Below are positions 25,128 to 33,537 of a stretch of 33,587 nucleotides of DNA, piece after piece. How positions within the stretch are numbered: position 1 is the first letter of the stretch; every line of letters begins with the position of its first letter. Source of the stretch: Rickettsia typhi (lineage in GTDB: Bacteria > Pseudomonadota > Alphaproteobacteria > Rickettsiales > UBA1997); contig CAMDCJ010000006.1 of assembly GCA_945890035.1 (NCBI GenBank), positions 1-33,587 of the forward strand, given 5' to 3'. A program made the position numbers and the translations under genes. The notes beneath the pieces were generated by a model. It was not told where the DNA came from, searched no databases, and saw only the letters and a list, made by a program, of their open reading frames with translations.

Positions 25128-25297
25128 CTTTGCTCCTGAGATGAAAAAATAAAAGCATTTGTGCTTTTAGAATAAAATACATTAAAGATGTCTGAGAAAT
25201 CTAGGTTTTTGCTAGCTCTTGCGTCGATTAAAACTGAATCTTCTAGGCTTCTTGTTAGCTCAAAAGTATTTTGATGGCGAGTTTGTTTAAATGACAT
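25124..25297 (-). CDS. 57-codon ORF overlapping the dnaA start (ATGA)
   Basis: On the minus strand an ATG at 25297-25295 opens a frame that runs uninterrupted to a TGA sharing bases with the dnaA ATG. The product begins MSFKQTRHQNTFELTRSLED, continues with SVLIDARASKNLDFSDIFNVF and ends SSQEQR; no family is recognised and no membrane segment is seen. The dnaA Shine-Dalgarno lies inside its last codons, the layout used for translational coupling. An 8-bp hairpin (TAAAAGCA/TGCTTTTA, 25150-25169) followed on the minus strand by six T lies within it, so it could equally be part of an untranslated dnaA leader. No good ribosome site precedes its own ATG. Confidence 0.35.
   Translation of the reverse strand: MSFKQTRHQNTFELTRSLEDSVLIDARASKNLDFSDIFNVFYSKSTNAFIFSSQEQR
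25150..25169 (-). promoter_or_regulatory. Attenuator-like hairpin just upstream of dnaA
   Basis: TAAAAGCA at 25150-25157 and TGCTTTTA at 25162-25169 form an 8-bp stem with a four-base loop. Read on the minus strand it is followed by TTTTTTC and then, within 15 bases, the dnaA ribosome site. A terminator this close to a start codon suggests attenuation or 3'-end formation of an upstream transcript. This is inference from sequence only. Confidence 0.35.
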
Positions 25298-25393
25298 TTT
25301 ATAATTTATTTTGAGCTATTAATCTTTAAAAATTTTTTTGTTATTTCGTAAATCATATTCTTACAAAATTTCAATTTGGTAAAGAAGAAAATT

Positions 25394-25579
25394 TTATGAT
25401 TTGTTAAATAATTTGCTTGACAGCCCATCGAGCTTAAAAGAATCGAATATTGAAAATTGTATTATTTTTGAAGGCTCTATTTGATTGATTCGGTGGGGGT
25501 TTTTTAAGTTGAGTCCTTGAGGGACAAAGAGTGGTGATTTAGCAAGAAATTTTTTAATTATTTTTTTAAAAATTGTCAT
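25394..25579 (-). CDS. Hypothetical 61-residue ORF in the lgt-dnaA gap
   Basis: A 348-base stretch (25298-25645) separates lgt from the dnaA leader. Its only frame of note is this one, beginning MTIFKKIIKKFLAKSPLFVP and ending LFNKS: basic, with no signal peptide or known motif. It begins 66 bases after the lgt stop, just past a weak TTGATG/CATCAA hairpin at 25587-25605. No ribosome site is obvious. It could be a remnant or chance; the rest of the gap shows nothing I can name. Confidence 0.2.
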   Translation of the reverse strand: MTIFKKIIKKFLAKSPLFVPQGLNLKNPHRINQIEPSKIIQFSIFDSFKLDGLSSKLFNKS

Positions 25580-25645
25580 TTTGAAATTGATGTTTTTAGC
25601 ATCAACAACCAGTAAAAGAAAATAATAATTAGTGTTTTTTGTGAG

Positions 25646-26428
25646 TTATTTTTTTGAATTTGAGAAAAGTAAAAAAAATCCAAAAATGATTAAGGGAAAT
25701 GATAAAATTTGTCCCATTGTGACGAATTCAAAAAGAAAGCCAATTTGCGCATCGGGTTCACGAAAATATTCAACGATAAATCTAGAGATTCCATAGCCCG
25801 CTAAAAAAATTCCACTTAATTTTTTTGGATAATCTTTTATGTTAGTTTTGAAATATAGAGTTATTAAAATCGCAAACAAAACTAAACCTTCAAGGCCAGC
25901 TTCGTAGAGTTGGCTAGGATGTCTCGGTAAGCCATCAGAATTAGGAAAGATAACTCCAAAATTTGTATAAGTTGGGCGACCATAAAGTTCTAAATTAATA
26001 AAATTGGCAATTCTTCCTAAGAGTAATCCAAAAGGCGCTGAAACTGCTAAATTATCGCATAAAATCCAAAAATTAACTTTGTATTTTTTGGCAAAAAACC
26101 ACATTCCAAAAATTGCTCCAAATAATCCGCCGTGGAATGACATTCCGCCATGCCAAAAGGCTAAAATTTCGAGAGGATTGTTTAAAAAATATGATGAATT
26201 ATAAAATAGGACATAACCAGCGCGACCGCCTAAAATTATGGATAAAATGGCAAAAACCATCCAATCATCAAGAGCTTTGGCGCTTAAAAATTTTTGTGAT
26301 TTGTTGCAATGGCTAAGCCATAAAAATGTAAATAAAATTCCAAAAATATAAGCTAGAGAATACCAACGAACTTCAATAAAAAAGATTGAGAAGGCAATGG
26401 GATCAATGTTTGGAAGGGTTATAATCAT
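25646..26428 (-). CDS. lgt: Prolipoprotein diacylglyceryl transferase
   Basis: Integral membrane enzyme that attaches diacylglycerol to the lipobox cysteine, the first step of lipoprotein maturation. The 260 residues form about seven hydrophobic segments. Family motifs are RWYSLAYIFG near the N-terminus, GGRAGYVLFY, FWHGGMSFHGG (93-101, containing the essential His), GLLLGRIANFINLELYGRPT (R139, N142), HPSQLYEA, and GISRFIVEYFREPD near the C-terminus. It starts 2 bases after queF on the minus strand. BamD, encoded at 13025, is one predicted substrate. Confidence 0.97.
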   Translation of the reverse strand: MIITLPNIDPIAFSIFFIEVRWYSLAYIFGILFTFLWLSHCNKSQKFLSAKALDDWMVFAILSIILGGRAGYVLFYNSSYFLNNPLEILAFWHGGMSFHGGLFGAIFGMWFFAKKYKVNFWILCDNLAVSAPFGLLLGRIANFINLELYGRPTYTNFGVIFPNSDGLPRHPSQLYEAGLEGLVLFAILITLYFKTNIKDYPKKLSGIFLAGYGISRFIVEYFREPDAQIGFLFEFVTMGQILSFPLIIFGFFLLFSNSKK

Positions 26429-26430
26429 GA

Positions 26431-26889
26431 TTAATGCCTTGGAATATATTGATAAGATTGATTTTCTTTAACGAAAACATTTTTGGGTAATTGACCCTGT
26501 TCAAAAAAAACATCGATGGGAATTCCGCCACGCGGATACCAAAAGCCAGAAATTCTAAACCATTTGGGTTTGATGCAATCTATAATATCTTTGGCAATTT
26601 GAACGGTGCAATTTTCGTGAAAAGCGCCATGATTGCGATAAGAAAAAAGATAAAGTTTTAAAGATTTACTTTCGACGATTTTGTTTTTAGGAACATAGTC
26701 AATAATTATGTGAGCAAAATCGGGTTGCGAAGTGATTGGGCAAATCGAAGTAAATTCAGGGCAGGTTAGTTTTATCGAATAATCGGCGTCAAGATGAGGG
26801 TTATCAACGGCTTGGAGGATTTTTTTATCGGGCTGATTTAGCTGATAAACAGTTTTCTCTCCAAGTAATAGATTATTTTTTTTAGACAT
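26431..26889 (-). CDS. queF: NADPH-dependent 7-cyano-7-deazaguanine reductase
   Basis: Tunnelling-fold enzyme reducing preQ0 to preQ1 in queuosine tRNA modification. The 152 residues are of the short, unimodular type. The nucleophilic cysteine is C50 in [17 protein letters not shown], with the following Asp for acid catalysis. [19 protein letters not shown] supplies the NADPH and substrate Glu, and the C-terminal [13 protein letters not shown] is characteristic. Being unable to make the deazaguanine core is common in reduced alphaproteobacteria, which may import preQ1 or queuine. The presence of queF argues that this lineage handles preQ0. It is the first gene of queF-lgt. Confidence 0.95.
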   Translation of the reverse strand: MSKKNNLLLGEKTVYQLNQPDKKILQAVDNPHLDADYSIKLTCPEFTSICPITSQPDFAHIIIDYVPKNKIVESKSLKLYLFSYRNHGAFHENCTVQIAKDIIDCIKPKWFRISGFWYPRGGIPIDVFFEQGQLPKNVFVKENQSYQYIPRH

Positions 26890-26989
26890 AAATAAATTTG
26901 ATGATTGCAGATTTTATTAAATAATTTTAAATTAGACCAAGTTCGATCTTTAATTGAATTTTTAACAAAAAATTTTAAAGACAAAAGTT

Positions 26990-26998
26990 TGGTATTAT
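26990..26998 (+). promoter_or_regulatory. Candidate extended -10 promoter of carA
   Basis: TGGTATTAT, in the 136-base gap between divergent queF and carA, lies 27 bases before the carA ATG. It has the same TGG-TAT-AT form as the element at 8950. A clear -35 is not seen. The short leader leaves no room for a pyrimidine attenuator between it and carA. Confidence 0.4.
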
Positions 26999-27025
26999 TA
27001 TAAATACTAATTTATTCAAAAAAAC

Positions 27026-28201
27026 ATGAAAAACGCAAATAGTTTTTATCAAAAACCTAAAGATGCAGTATTAATTTTTGCCGATGGATCAAAATTTTAT
27101 GGTTATGGCATAGGAGAAGAGGGCTTGGCGATTGGAGAAGTGTGTTTTAATACTTCGGTTACTGGTTATCAAGAAATCTTGACTGATCCATCTTATTCTG
27201 GGCAAATTATTAATTTTACATTCCCGCATATTGGCAATGTCGGCGCGAATGATGAAGATATCGAGGCCAAAAAAGTGCGCGCCAATGGTTTAATAGTTCG
27301 TGAGCCAATTACTAGTTCCTCGAATTATCGTGCCAATATTAGTTTTAATGAATGGCTTAAAAAGCATAAATTGACCGGCATTTCGGGCGTTGATACGAGA
27401 CAAATCACCAAAAAAATTCGTCAAGATGGAGCTAAAAATATTGCCATAGTTTTTGCAGAAAATTTATCTGAGAAATCTATCGAAGAAGCGCATGAAAAAA
27501 TTAAAAATAGTGTTGATCTTGATGGCGTTGAATTGGCTTCAAAAGCCAGCGAGAACAAGGTTTACGATTGGCAAAATGAAGGCAATTGGGATCAAAGAAA
27601 CAACGCATATAATTCTTCGAAAGATAATCTTTATAAAGTTGTTGCCATAGATTTTGGTGCAAAATTAAATATTCTGAGATGTTTAAAACAAGTTGGTTGC
27701 GATGTTACGGTTCTTCCAGCGAACGCAACTTTTGCGGATATTGAAAAAATAAATCCTGATGGTGTTTTTTTATCAAATGGCCCTGGCGACCCTGCTGAAA
27801 CTGGCAAATATTCGATTCCAACAATTCAAAAAGTTTTAGAGAAAAATATTCCGCTTTTTGGAATTTGTCTTGGTCATCAACTCCTGGCATTGGCGGTTGG
27901 AGCAAAAACCACTAAAATGCATCAAGGTCATCGTGGCGCTAATCATCCAGTGCAAGATTTGCGTTCAAAAAAAGTCGAAATTACTAGTCAAAACCATGGT
28001 TTTTGTGTTGATAAATCTAGTTTGCCAAGCGATGTTGAGATTACGCATATTTCGCTTTTTGACAATACGATTGAGGGTATAAAATTAAAAAATAAACCAG
28101 CATTTTCGGTGCAATATCATCCCGAAAGTTCACCTGGTCCAAGTGATAGCTTTTATTTATTTGAAGAATTTGTTGAATTGATTAAAAAGCACAAAAAATA
28201 A
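27026..28201 (+). CDS. carA: Carbamoyl-phosphate synthase small (glutaminase) subunit
   Basis: Class I glutamine amidotransferase that supplies ammonia to CarB for carbamoyl phosphate, feeding pyrimidine and arginine synthesis. The 391 residues have the N-terminal CPSase_sm domain (DAVLIFADGSKFYGYGIG, FNTSVTGYQEILTDPSYSGQI, GISGVDTRQITKKIR). The GATase domain has FLSNGPGDP, GICLGHQLLALAVGAKT with nucleophile C281, and VQYHPESSPGP with the catalytic His-Glu. carB is not next to it: the following gene is a membrane protein 159 bases on. The gap 28202-28360 holds only AT-rich sequence with a short CGAGCT/AGCTCG inverted pair. Confidence 0.96.
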   Translation: MKNANSFYQKPKDAVLIFADGSKFYGYGIGEEGLAIGEVCFNTSVTGYQEILTDPSYSGQIINFTFPHIGNVGANDEDIEAKKVRANGLIVREPITSSSNYRANISFNEWLKKHKLTGISGVDTRQITKKIRQDGAKNIAIVFAENLSEKSIEEAHEKIKNSVDLDGVELASKASENKVYDWQNEGNWDQRNNAYNSSKDNLYKVVAIDFGAKLNILRCLKQVGCDVTVLPANATFADIEKINPDGVFLSNGPGDPAETGKYSIPTIQKVLEKNIPLFGICLGHQLLALAVGAKTTKMHQGHRGANHPVQDLRSKKVEITSQNHGFCVDKSSLPSDVEITHISLFDNTIEGIKLKNKPAFSVQYHPESSPGPSDSFYLFEEFVELIKKHKK

Positions 28202-28360
28202 ATTTTTTTTCTGGGTTTCTTATAAAAATATCTTAAGAAATATTTAGTTAAATTAAAAGATTACCATTTTTAATAAACATAGATTTACCGAGCTTCCAAG
28301 GCATTTTATTTAGCTCGCTCTTGTTTATAAATTCTTGTTATTAACCTTAAATTTTAGTCA

Positions 28361-29869
28361 ATGGAAATTGGAACTATATCCAATATTTATCTCTTGATCT
28401 TCTTGCCACTTTTCGCTTCTTTGTTATGTCAAATTTTTCAAATTAGAAACATATGTTTCGTGATTGCCTTGTCTTGCACCGTGATTTTAATCGGACTGAT
28501 TTTAAAAATATTTCCCGATATTTTAATTTACGAAAAAATCAAAAATGATTATGAATTATCCTTGTTATCAATAACCTTCGAATTCAGTCTAGACTTGATT
28601 GGAGTGATATTTTTATTTCTGATAATTCTCTTAGAATTTTTAATGTTAATTTTTTATCGAAGTGATATCGAAAGCGCTTTAAACAAAAGAAATCAGGCAA
28701 ATTTTTATTCAGTTTTTTTACTAAATTTATTCAGTTTGGTGGGAATTTTGACATCAAATAATCTCTTTAATTTATATTTATTTATCGAAATACACACCTT
28801 TGCTTTTTTTGCAATCGCCACAATTTCATATAACAGTAAATTATTGAATATTTCCTTCAAAAATTTTTGTTTAAGCTCGGTATCTTCAATCCTTATTCTA
28901 ATTTGTTTCTTTGCGATTTTTTTAACTTTTGGTGAATTAAATTTCGACAAGATTGTTGATAATTTATTTTTACTTCCATCCAATAAAATTTGGTTTTTAT
29001 TTGTGATTTTAATACTTTTTTCGCTGGCATTAATCGTAAAATTTTTCCCGCTTTGGCAATATTTTGAGAAAATTAAAAGTACCAGCCTAGTCGCTAGTTT
29101 CCTAGTAATTGACGCATTTTTTATAAAAATCCTAATCGGTTTATTTTTAACTCTTAAATTTATCTATTTCTTTTTTGGAAATAACTTCTTATTCACTCAA
29201 TATGAGTTCTCGCCGATCATGATTTTGATTGGTTTTTCTTTGGTCATTTATTCCTCAATAAGACTTATAAAAGAAGATCATTTGAAGCTAATTTGTGCAT
29301 TTTTTTCGATCGGCAATATTGGATTTATGATTTCCGCAATTGGCATGCAATCAATAGAATCAATGCAATCACTCTTTTTCTTTTTGTTAAATTTTTCCTT
29401 TGTGAATTTTTTTATATTTCTTTTTGCAAGTTATATCAAAAAAAACTATCAGAGTTCTTCGATTAATAAAATATTTAGGGTGGTGCGCTCGAATAATTTA
29501 TGCGGAATACCACTTAAATTAGTAATAATTTTTATCGCGGGCTTGCCAATGACATTTTTGTTTTTTGGATATTGGTATATGGCGCTTGCGAGCATGGAAT
29601 ATAGCTTAAGAATAATCATGATAATCGCGCTAATTTTTTCAAATTATGCGCAATTAAATATCGCTATGAAGATAATAGATTCAATCCTCGAGAAGGAACA
29701 CACTAAAGATTTTCAAGAAAATAATGCTCGAAATAAAAAAATTGATTATTTGCAAGTTGTGAGTTTATGGATATTAATTATTATAATTTATACTAATGCA
29801 TTATTATCTGAATCCATGAATAATATGGCTTTAAGATTTGCATCTTTTTTATTAGCAAACACAATTTAA
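28361..29869 (+). CDS. Proton-conducting membrane transporter, NuoN/MrpD-like
   Basis: A very hydrophobic protein of 502 residues with about 13-14 predicted membrane helices, of the Proton_antipo_M family shared by complex I NuoL/M/N and Mrp antiporter subunits. Family charges are kept. Glu143 is in NLYLFIEIHTF. Lys227 is in LIVKFFPLW, equivalent to the TM7 lysine before a proline. Lys256 is in FFIKILIGL, and the TM9/10 lysine is in DHLKLICAFFSIGNIGF. No nuo or mrp cluster surrounds it; the companions are another family member 3 bases on, then proA and recR. It may be a stand-alone antiporter or an auxiliary respiratory subunit. Motif match is good for the family, uncertain for the exact subunit. 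Confidence 0.7.
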   Translation: MEIGTISNIYLLIFLPLFASLLCQIFQIRNICFVIALSCTVILIGLILKIFPDILIYEKIKNDYELSLLSITFEFSLDLIGVIFLFLIILLEFLMLIFYRSDIESALNKRNQANFYSVFLLNLFSLVGILTSNNLFNLYLFIEIHTFAFFAIATISYNSKLLNISFKNFCLSSVSSILILICFFAIFLTFGELNFDKIVDNLFLLPSNKIWFLFVILILFSLALIVKFFPLWQYFEKIKSTSLVASFLVIDAFFIKILIGLFLTLKFIYFFFGNNFLFTQYEFSPIMILIGFSLVIYSSIRLIKEDHLKLICAFFSIGNIGFMISAIGMQSIESMQSLFFFLLNFSFVNFFIFLFASYIKKNYQSSSINKIFRVVRSNNLCGIPLKLVIIFIAGLPMTFLFFGYWYMALASMEYSLRIIMIIALIFSNYAQLNIAMKIIDSILEKEHTKDFQENNARNKKIDYLQVVSLWILIIIIYTNALLSESMNNMALRFASFLLANTI

Positions 29870-29872
29870 TTT

Positions 29873-31363
29873 TTGAGCATGAGTAGTGGAAAATTATTGT
29901 TATTCATAGTTGCTTTCTTGCCAATTTTGAGCTGGTTTACGCTCAGATTTTTTAGGTATTCACAGACTTTTTATAATTTCTGTTATCGCCTTTTTCCAAT
30001 ATTATATTTAATTAATCTCTTTCAAGCTTCGAATTTTTTTGTAAAAGAATTTTACTTTTTCACAATTTCTGAATCGATTAGAGGCATTTCTCTTTCCTTA
30101 TATGCCGATAAAATAAGTATTTTATTTTTATTTCTAGTGGGTTTTATCTGGCTATTCTTTGCGTTTTATTCGAAGAGGTTTTTTGAAATTAATATCGATA
30201 AAAATGCTAATTATTTTAAAGAATTCTTTGTTTTAATAATAAGCTTCTTAAGCCTACTTATTCTTAGTAAAAACTTATTTACAATATTGTTTTTTTATGT
30301 TTGTATTATTGTCTCTAGTCATTTTTTTGGAATAAAATATTTTCATAAAATCGAAACTAAATTTACCAAATTTTTTACATTTTTACTTTATTTTGAAAGT
30401 TTTTTAATTTTTTTAGCAACGGTCGCAACCTTTAAAATTAATGGCCAAATTGAATTTATTGATAAAATAATTTTACCATTAAATTATGATGAATTTTATC
30501 ACGGAATAATATTTCTATTATTCTTTTTTGGATTATTTTTGGCGATGGTTGTGCCTTTTTATATTTTTTTCAAAAATATAAAATTTGATGGCCTATCTTT
30601 GTTTGTTATATTTTTAATGGCATACGCTTTTTCGAGCGGTTTTGTATTCTTAAAAATCATAAATTATATCTTTGGAATCAAGGGATTTGCGGTTTTAGCA
30701 AAGGTTTACGGTACGAAATTTTTTGAATATTTATTTGTAATTAATATCGCAATAACTTCTTTCTTTATATTCAAAGAAAGAGATCTAAAAGCTTCATCTT
30801 TTTTTCTTTTTGTACATCAATTTAATTTTTTAATTTTCTCAATTTTAACACATCTTTCGGGTAAATTTAACTATGCATTTATTTCGTTTTTTTCCTTCAT
30901 CATAAATTTTATTTTGATATTTTTTTGTTTGGCAAGTTTTGAAATGTATTTTAAAAAATCTAACGAAAAATCTTATGCTGGTTTATTAAATTTAATGCCA
31001 GTTACCTCATGTATTTTATTTTTTGCAATTTTATCTCTAACTGGATTAGCGCCTTCTATTGCAATGATTGATAAATTTTTTCTAATTACGCATATAGTCA
31101 AAAATAAACTATATTTTTCGCTATTTATTTACTTATTAAATTTTATAACTTTGTTAGTTTTTTCAATCAAAATTATAAAAATTTTCTTAACTAAGGAAGT
31201 CGAAGGCGCCAATTCTAAAAAAATTATTATTGCCAAAAAAATTGATTTGGATTCCAATCTAATTTTATCAATTTTATCGGTTGCAATAGTCGGCCTCGGT
31301 GGATTAATATTTTTCTCTTATATAATTCAATTTTTATCTTTCTATGAACCAATTAAAGGCTGA
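29873..31363 (+). CDS. Divergent NuoL/NuoM-like membrane protein lacking key channel charges
   Basis: A 496-residue, extremely Phe/Ile/Leu-rich protein with about 13 membrane segments, starting 3 bases after the NuoN/MrpD-like gene. Size, helix layout and the segment NLFTILFFYVCI align with its neighbour. However, the position of the essential Glu is Val143, and that of the TM7 Lys is Met225 (LAMVVPFYIFF). SLTGLAPSIAMIDKFFLI near the C-terminus corresponds to the family SLxGxPPxxGFxxKF motif. Loss of both charged residues suggests it does not pump protons by the usual route and instead scaffolds its partner. Its last 20 bases overlap proA. Family placement is by pattern and context only. Confidence 0.55.
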   Translation: MSMSSGKLLLFIVAFLPILSWFTLRFFRYSQTFYNFCYRLFPILYLINLFQASNFFVKEFYFFTISESIRGISLSLYADKISILFLFLVGFIWLFFAFYSKRFFEINIDKNANYFKEFFVLIISFLSLLILSKNLFTILFFYVCIIVSSHFFGIKYFHKIETKFTKFFTFLLYFESFLIFLATVATFKINGQIEFIDKIILPLNYDEFYHGIIFLLFFFGLFLAMVVPFYIFFKNIKFDGLSLFVIFLMAYAFSSGFVFLKIINYIFGIKGFAVLAKVYGTKFFEYLFVINIAITSFFIFKERDLKASSFFLFVHQFNFLIFSILTHLSGKFNYAFISFFSFIINFILIFFCLASFEMYFKKSNEKSYAGLLNLMPVTSCILFFAILSLTGLAPSIAMIDKFFLITHIVKNKLYFSLFIYLLNFITLLVFSIKIIKIFLTKEVEGANSKKIIIAKKIDLDSNLILSILSVAIVGLGGLIFFSYIIQFLSFYEPIKG

Positions 31364-32603
31364 AATTTTAGAGATTTGCCAAAAAGCAAAAGATTCTGCG
31401 AAGTCAATGGCGTTGCTTGATGAGGCTACCAAAAACAATATTCTTTCGGAAGTAAAAAATTTAATAATTTTAAATAAAGCAAAAATTCTTGAAGCTAATT
31501 TTATTGATTTAGAAAATGCTAAAAAAAATCAACTTGAAGCTTCGAAAATCGATCGATTAATGCTGGATGAAAATAAGATTTTGAGTATGGTTAAATCAAT
31601 TGACGACATTATAAAACTTGATGATCCAATTGGAAAAATTATTTATGAAGTTAATCGTCCAAATGGATTAAATATTAAGCGCGTTTCGACGCCAATCGGT
31701 GTTCTTTTGACGATTTACGAGGCTCGTCCAAATGTTACCACGGATGTTGGGGCTTTATCAATAAAATCAGGTAATGTGGTGATTTTACGCTCGGGCTCGG
31801 AAGCGATAAATAGTTCAAAAATTTTGGCAAGTTTTTTTCAACAAGCTTTAAGAAAATTTAATGTTGATGAGAGCGCGGTTTCATTTTGTAAAAATCCTAA
31901 TCGCGATTTCGTTAATGGTCTTTTGAAAATGGATAAATTTATTGATGTTGTTATCCCAAGGGGCGGAAAATCGTTGATAATGGCGGTTTCAAAGCAAAGT
32001 AAAATTCCAATTTTTAAACATCTTGATGGCAATTGTCATACTTACATTAATGAAAAAGCTGATTTTGATAAGGCCCGCGCAATTTTACTAAATGCTAAAA
32101 TGCGTCGAGTTGGCATTTGTGGTGCAACTGAGTCATTATTAATTGATAAAAAAATTGCTCAAAAAATTATTCCAATCTTAATGAATGATCTTGATAAAGT
32201 TGGTTGTGAAGTTCGAGGCATGAACGATGCAAGGCGGATTGATAGCAGGATAAAAAAAGCTTCGACGCAAGATTTTTATACCGAATATCTCGATAAAATT
32301 TTGTCGCTCAAAATTGTTAAAAATATTGACGAAGCCATTGCTCATATTTCTAAATTCGGCTCATCGCACACCGAAAGTATTATTACCGAAGATAATGAGA
32401 TGGCGCAAAAATTTTTGAACGAAGTGAATTCAGCGATCGTAATGCATAATGCATCGACGCAATTCGCTGATGGTGGCGAATTTGGTTTGGGCGCTGAAGT
32501 CGGAATTGCCACGGGAAAGATCCACGCGCGGGGGCCAGTTGGACTCGAACAACTGACGATTTATAAATATCAAATTGTTGCGGATTGCGCAATTCGTCAA
32601 TAA
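31344..32603 (+). CDS. proA: Gamma-glutamyl phosphate reductase
   Basis: NADPH-dependent enzyme making glutamate-5-semialdehyde, the second step of proline synthesis. The 419 residues show the aldehyde-dehydrogenase fold with ProA motifs: RVSTPIGVLLTIYEARPNVTTD, ALSIKSGNVVILRSGSEA, VVIPRGGKSLI, FKHLDGNCHTYI, and MRRVGICGATESLL with the catalytic C259. The C-terminal FADGGEFGLGAEVGIATGKIHARGPVGLEQLT is diagnostic. It overlaps the upstream membrane-protein gene by 20 bases; the ATG at 31344 is supported by the normal N-terminus length. proB is not in the window. recR follows after 15 bases. Confidence 0.96.
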   Translation: MNQLKAEILEICQKAKDSAKSMALLDEATKNNILSEVKNLIILNKAKILEANFIDLENAKKNQLEASKIDRLMLDENKILSMVKSIDDIIKLDDPIGKIIYEVNRPNGLNIKRVSTPIGVLLTIYEARPNVTTDVGALSIKSGNVVILRSGSEAINSSKILASFFQQALRKFNVDESAVSFCKNPNRDFVNGLLKMDKFIDVVIPRGGKSLIMAVSKQSKIPIFKHLDGNCHTYINEKADFDKARAILLNAKMRRVGICGATESLLIDKKIAQKIIPILMNDLDKVGCEVRGMNDARRIDSRIKKASTQDFYTEYLDKILSLKIVKNIDEAIAHISKFGSSHTESIITEDNEMAQKFLNEVNSAIVMHNASTQFADGGEFGLGAEVGIATGKIHARGPVGLEQLTIYKYQIVADCAIRQ

Positions 32604-32618
32604 TTTTATTATAAAAAA

Positions 32619-33212
32619 ATGCAAAAAAATATTATCGATAATTTATCAAAAATTTTTGCCAAACTTCCGGGAATGGGTCCAAGAATTGGTAAAAAAATTG
32701 TTCTCGAACTGGCTTCAAATAAAGAAAAATTTCTAATACCTTTGATTGAATATTTACACGAATTAAATGAAAAAATTCATAATTGCGAAATATGTGGCAA
32801 TATAGATGAGGGTAGGGTGTGTAAAATTTGTTTAGATGAAAATCGCGATAAAAATATTTTGTGTGTCGTCGAAGAGGTTGGTGATTTGTGGGCAATCGAA
32901 AGATCAAAGAATTATTATGGTAAATATCATGTTTTAGGTGGAAATTTATCGGCAATTTCTGGAAAAACGATCGAAGATTTAAATTTTTCTTCATTAATTT
33001 CTCGCGTTAAAAATGATAATTTTTCAGAAATAATAATTGCAACTGGGGCAACGATTGACGGGCAAAATACCGCACATTATATCGCAGATTTTTTGCAAGA
33101 ATTCAACTTGAAAATAACGCGACTCGGCTATGGTATTCCTATCGGTAGCGACATAGACTATCTAGATGAGGGGACGATATCGGTTGCATTAAAAACTCGT
33201 TCCAAATTCTAA
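32619..33212 (+). CDS. recR: Recombination mediator RecR
   Basis: Ring-forming DNA-repair protein acting with RecF/RecO to load RecA at gaps. The 197 residues carry the helix-hairpin-helix (LPGMGPRIGKKIVLEL), the C4 zinc finger (C56, C59, C68, C71 in NCEICG...VCKICLD), and the Toprim domain (LCVVEEVGDLWAIE, then IIATGATIDGQNTAHYIAD). The C-terminal RLGYGIPIGSDIDYLDEGTISVAL is nearly invariant in the family. It is the last gene of the plus-strand run after proA. dnaX and ybaB, common partners, are not adjacent. Confidence 0.96.
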   Translation: MQKNIIDNLSKIFAKLPGMGPRIGKKIVLELASNKEKFLIPLIEYLHELNEKIHNCEICGNIDEGRVCKICLDENRDKNILCVVEEVGDLWAIERSKNYYGKYHVLGGNLSAISGKTIEDLNFSSLISRVKNDNFSEIIIATGATIDGQNTAHYIADFLQEFNLKITRLGYGIPIGSDIDYLDEGTISVALKTRSKF

Positions 33213-33303
33213 TTTTGGGAATATTAAAAAAAATTATAAATAATTAGCGCCTTTTGATGGTTTAAATAAAATCAAAACATAAGATTCATATCAAATAATT
33301 TTG

Positions 33304-33407
33304 GTTACTTCTTAGCTCGAGTTAAAAAAAAATTTTTACATAAAATATTGAGAAAAAATAGAATGCTATTTTCAATCTTAAGTAAGATTTTAAATTTAAG
33401 AAGTAAC
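33304..33407. other. Nested inverted repeats in the recR to tRNA-Ala gap
   Basis: The 325-base gap 33213-33537 contains no convincing gene. Inside it GTTACTTCTTA (33304-33314) is complementary to TAAGAAGTAAC (33397-33407). Between them AATCTTA and TAAGATT (33374-33389) form a second hairpin. A small CCTAG/CTAGG stem follows near 33417-33431. This could be a structured RNA, a terminator region or chance in AT-rich DNA. I recognise no RNA family. Confidence 0.3.
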
Positions 33408-33537
33408 TCTTAAAAACCTAGTGATTCTAGGCGTAAAAAAGATAAAAACTAAAAAAATAATCGCATTTTTAAAAGCGAAAAAGACAGAAATAAATAAAAT
33501 AAAAGGGATTGTAAATTAAAGAAAAAAGAAGTTTGAA

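Noticed and set aside
25128-25645. Chromosomal origin beside dnaA
   Set aside because: No clear TTATCCACA-type boxes or AT-rich 13-mer array distinguishable from the general background was found.
28361-31363. Assignment of the two membrane proteins as regular complex I subunits nuoN and nuoL
   Set aside because: No other nuo gene is adjacent, and the second protein lacks the charged residues required for proton transfer.
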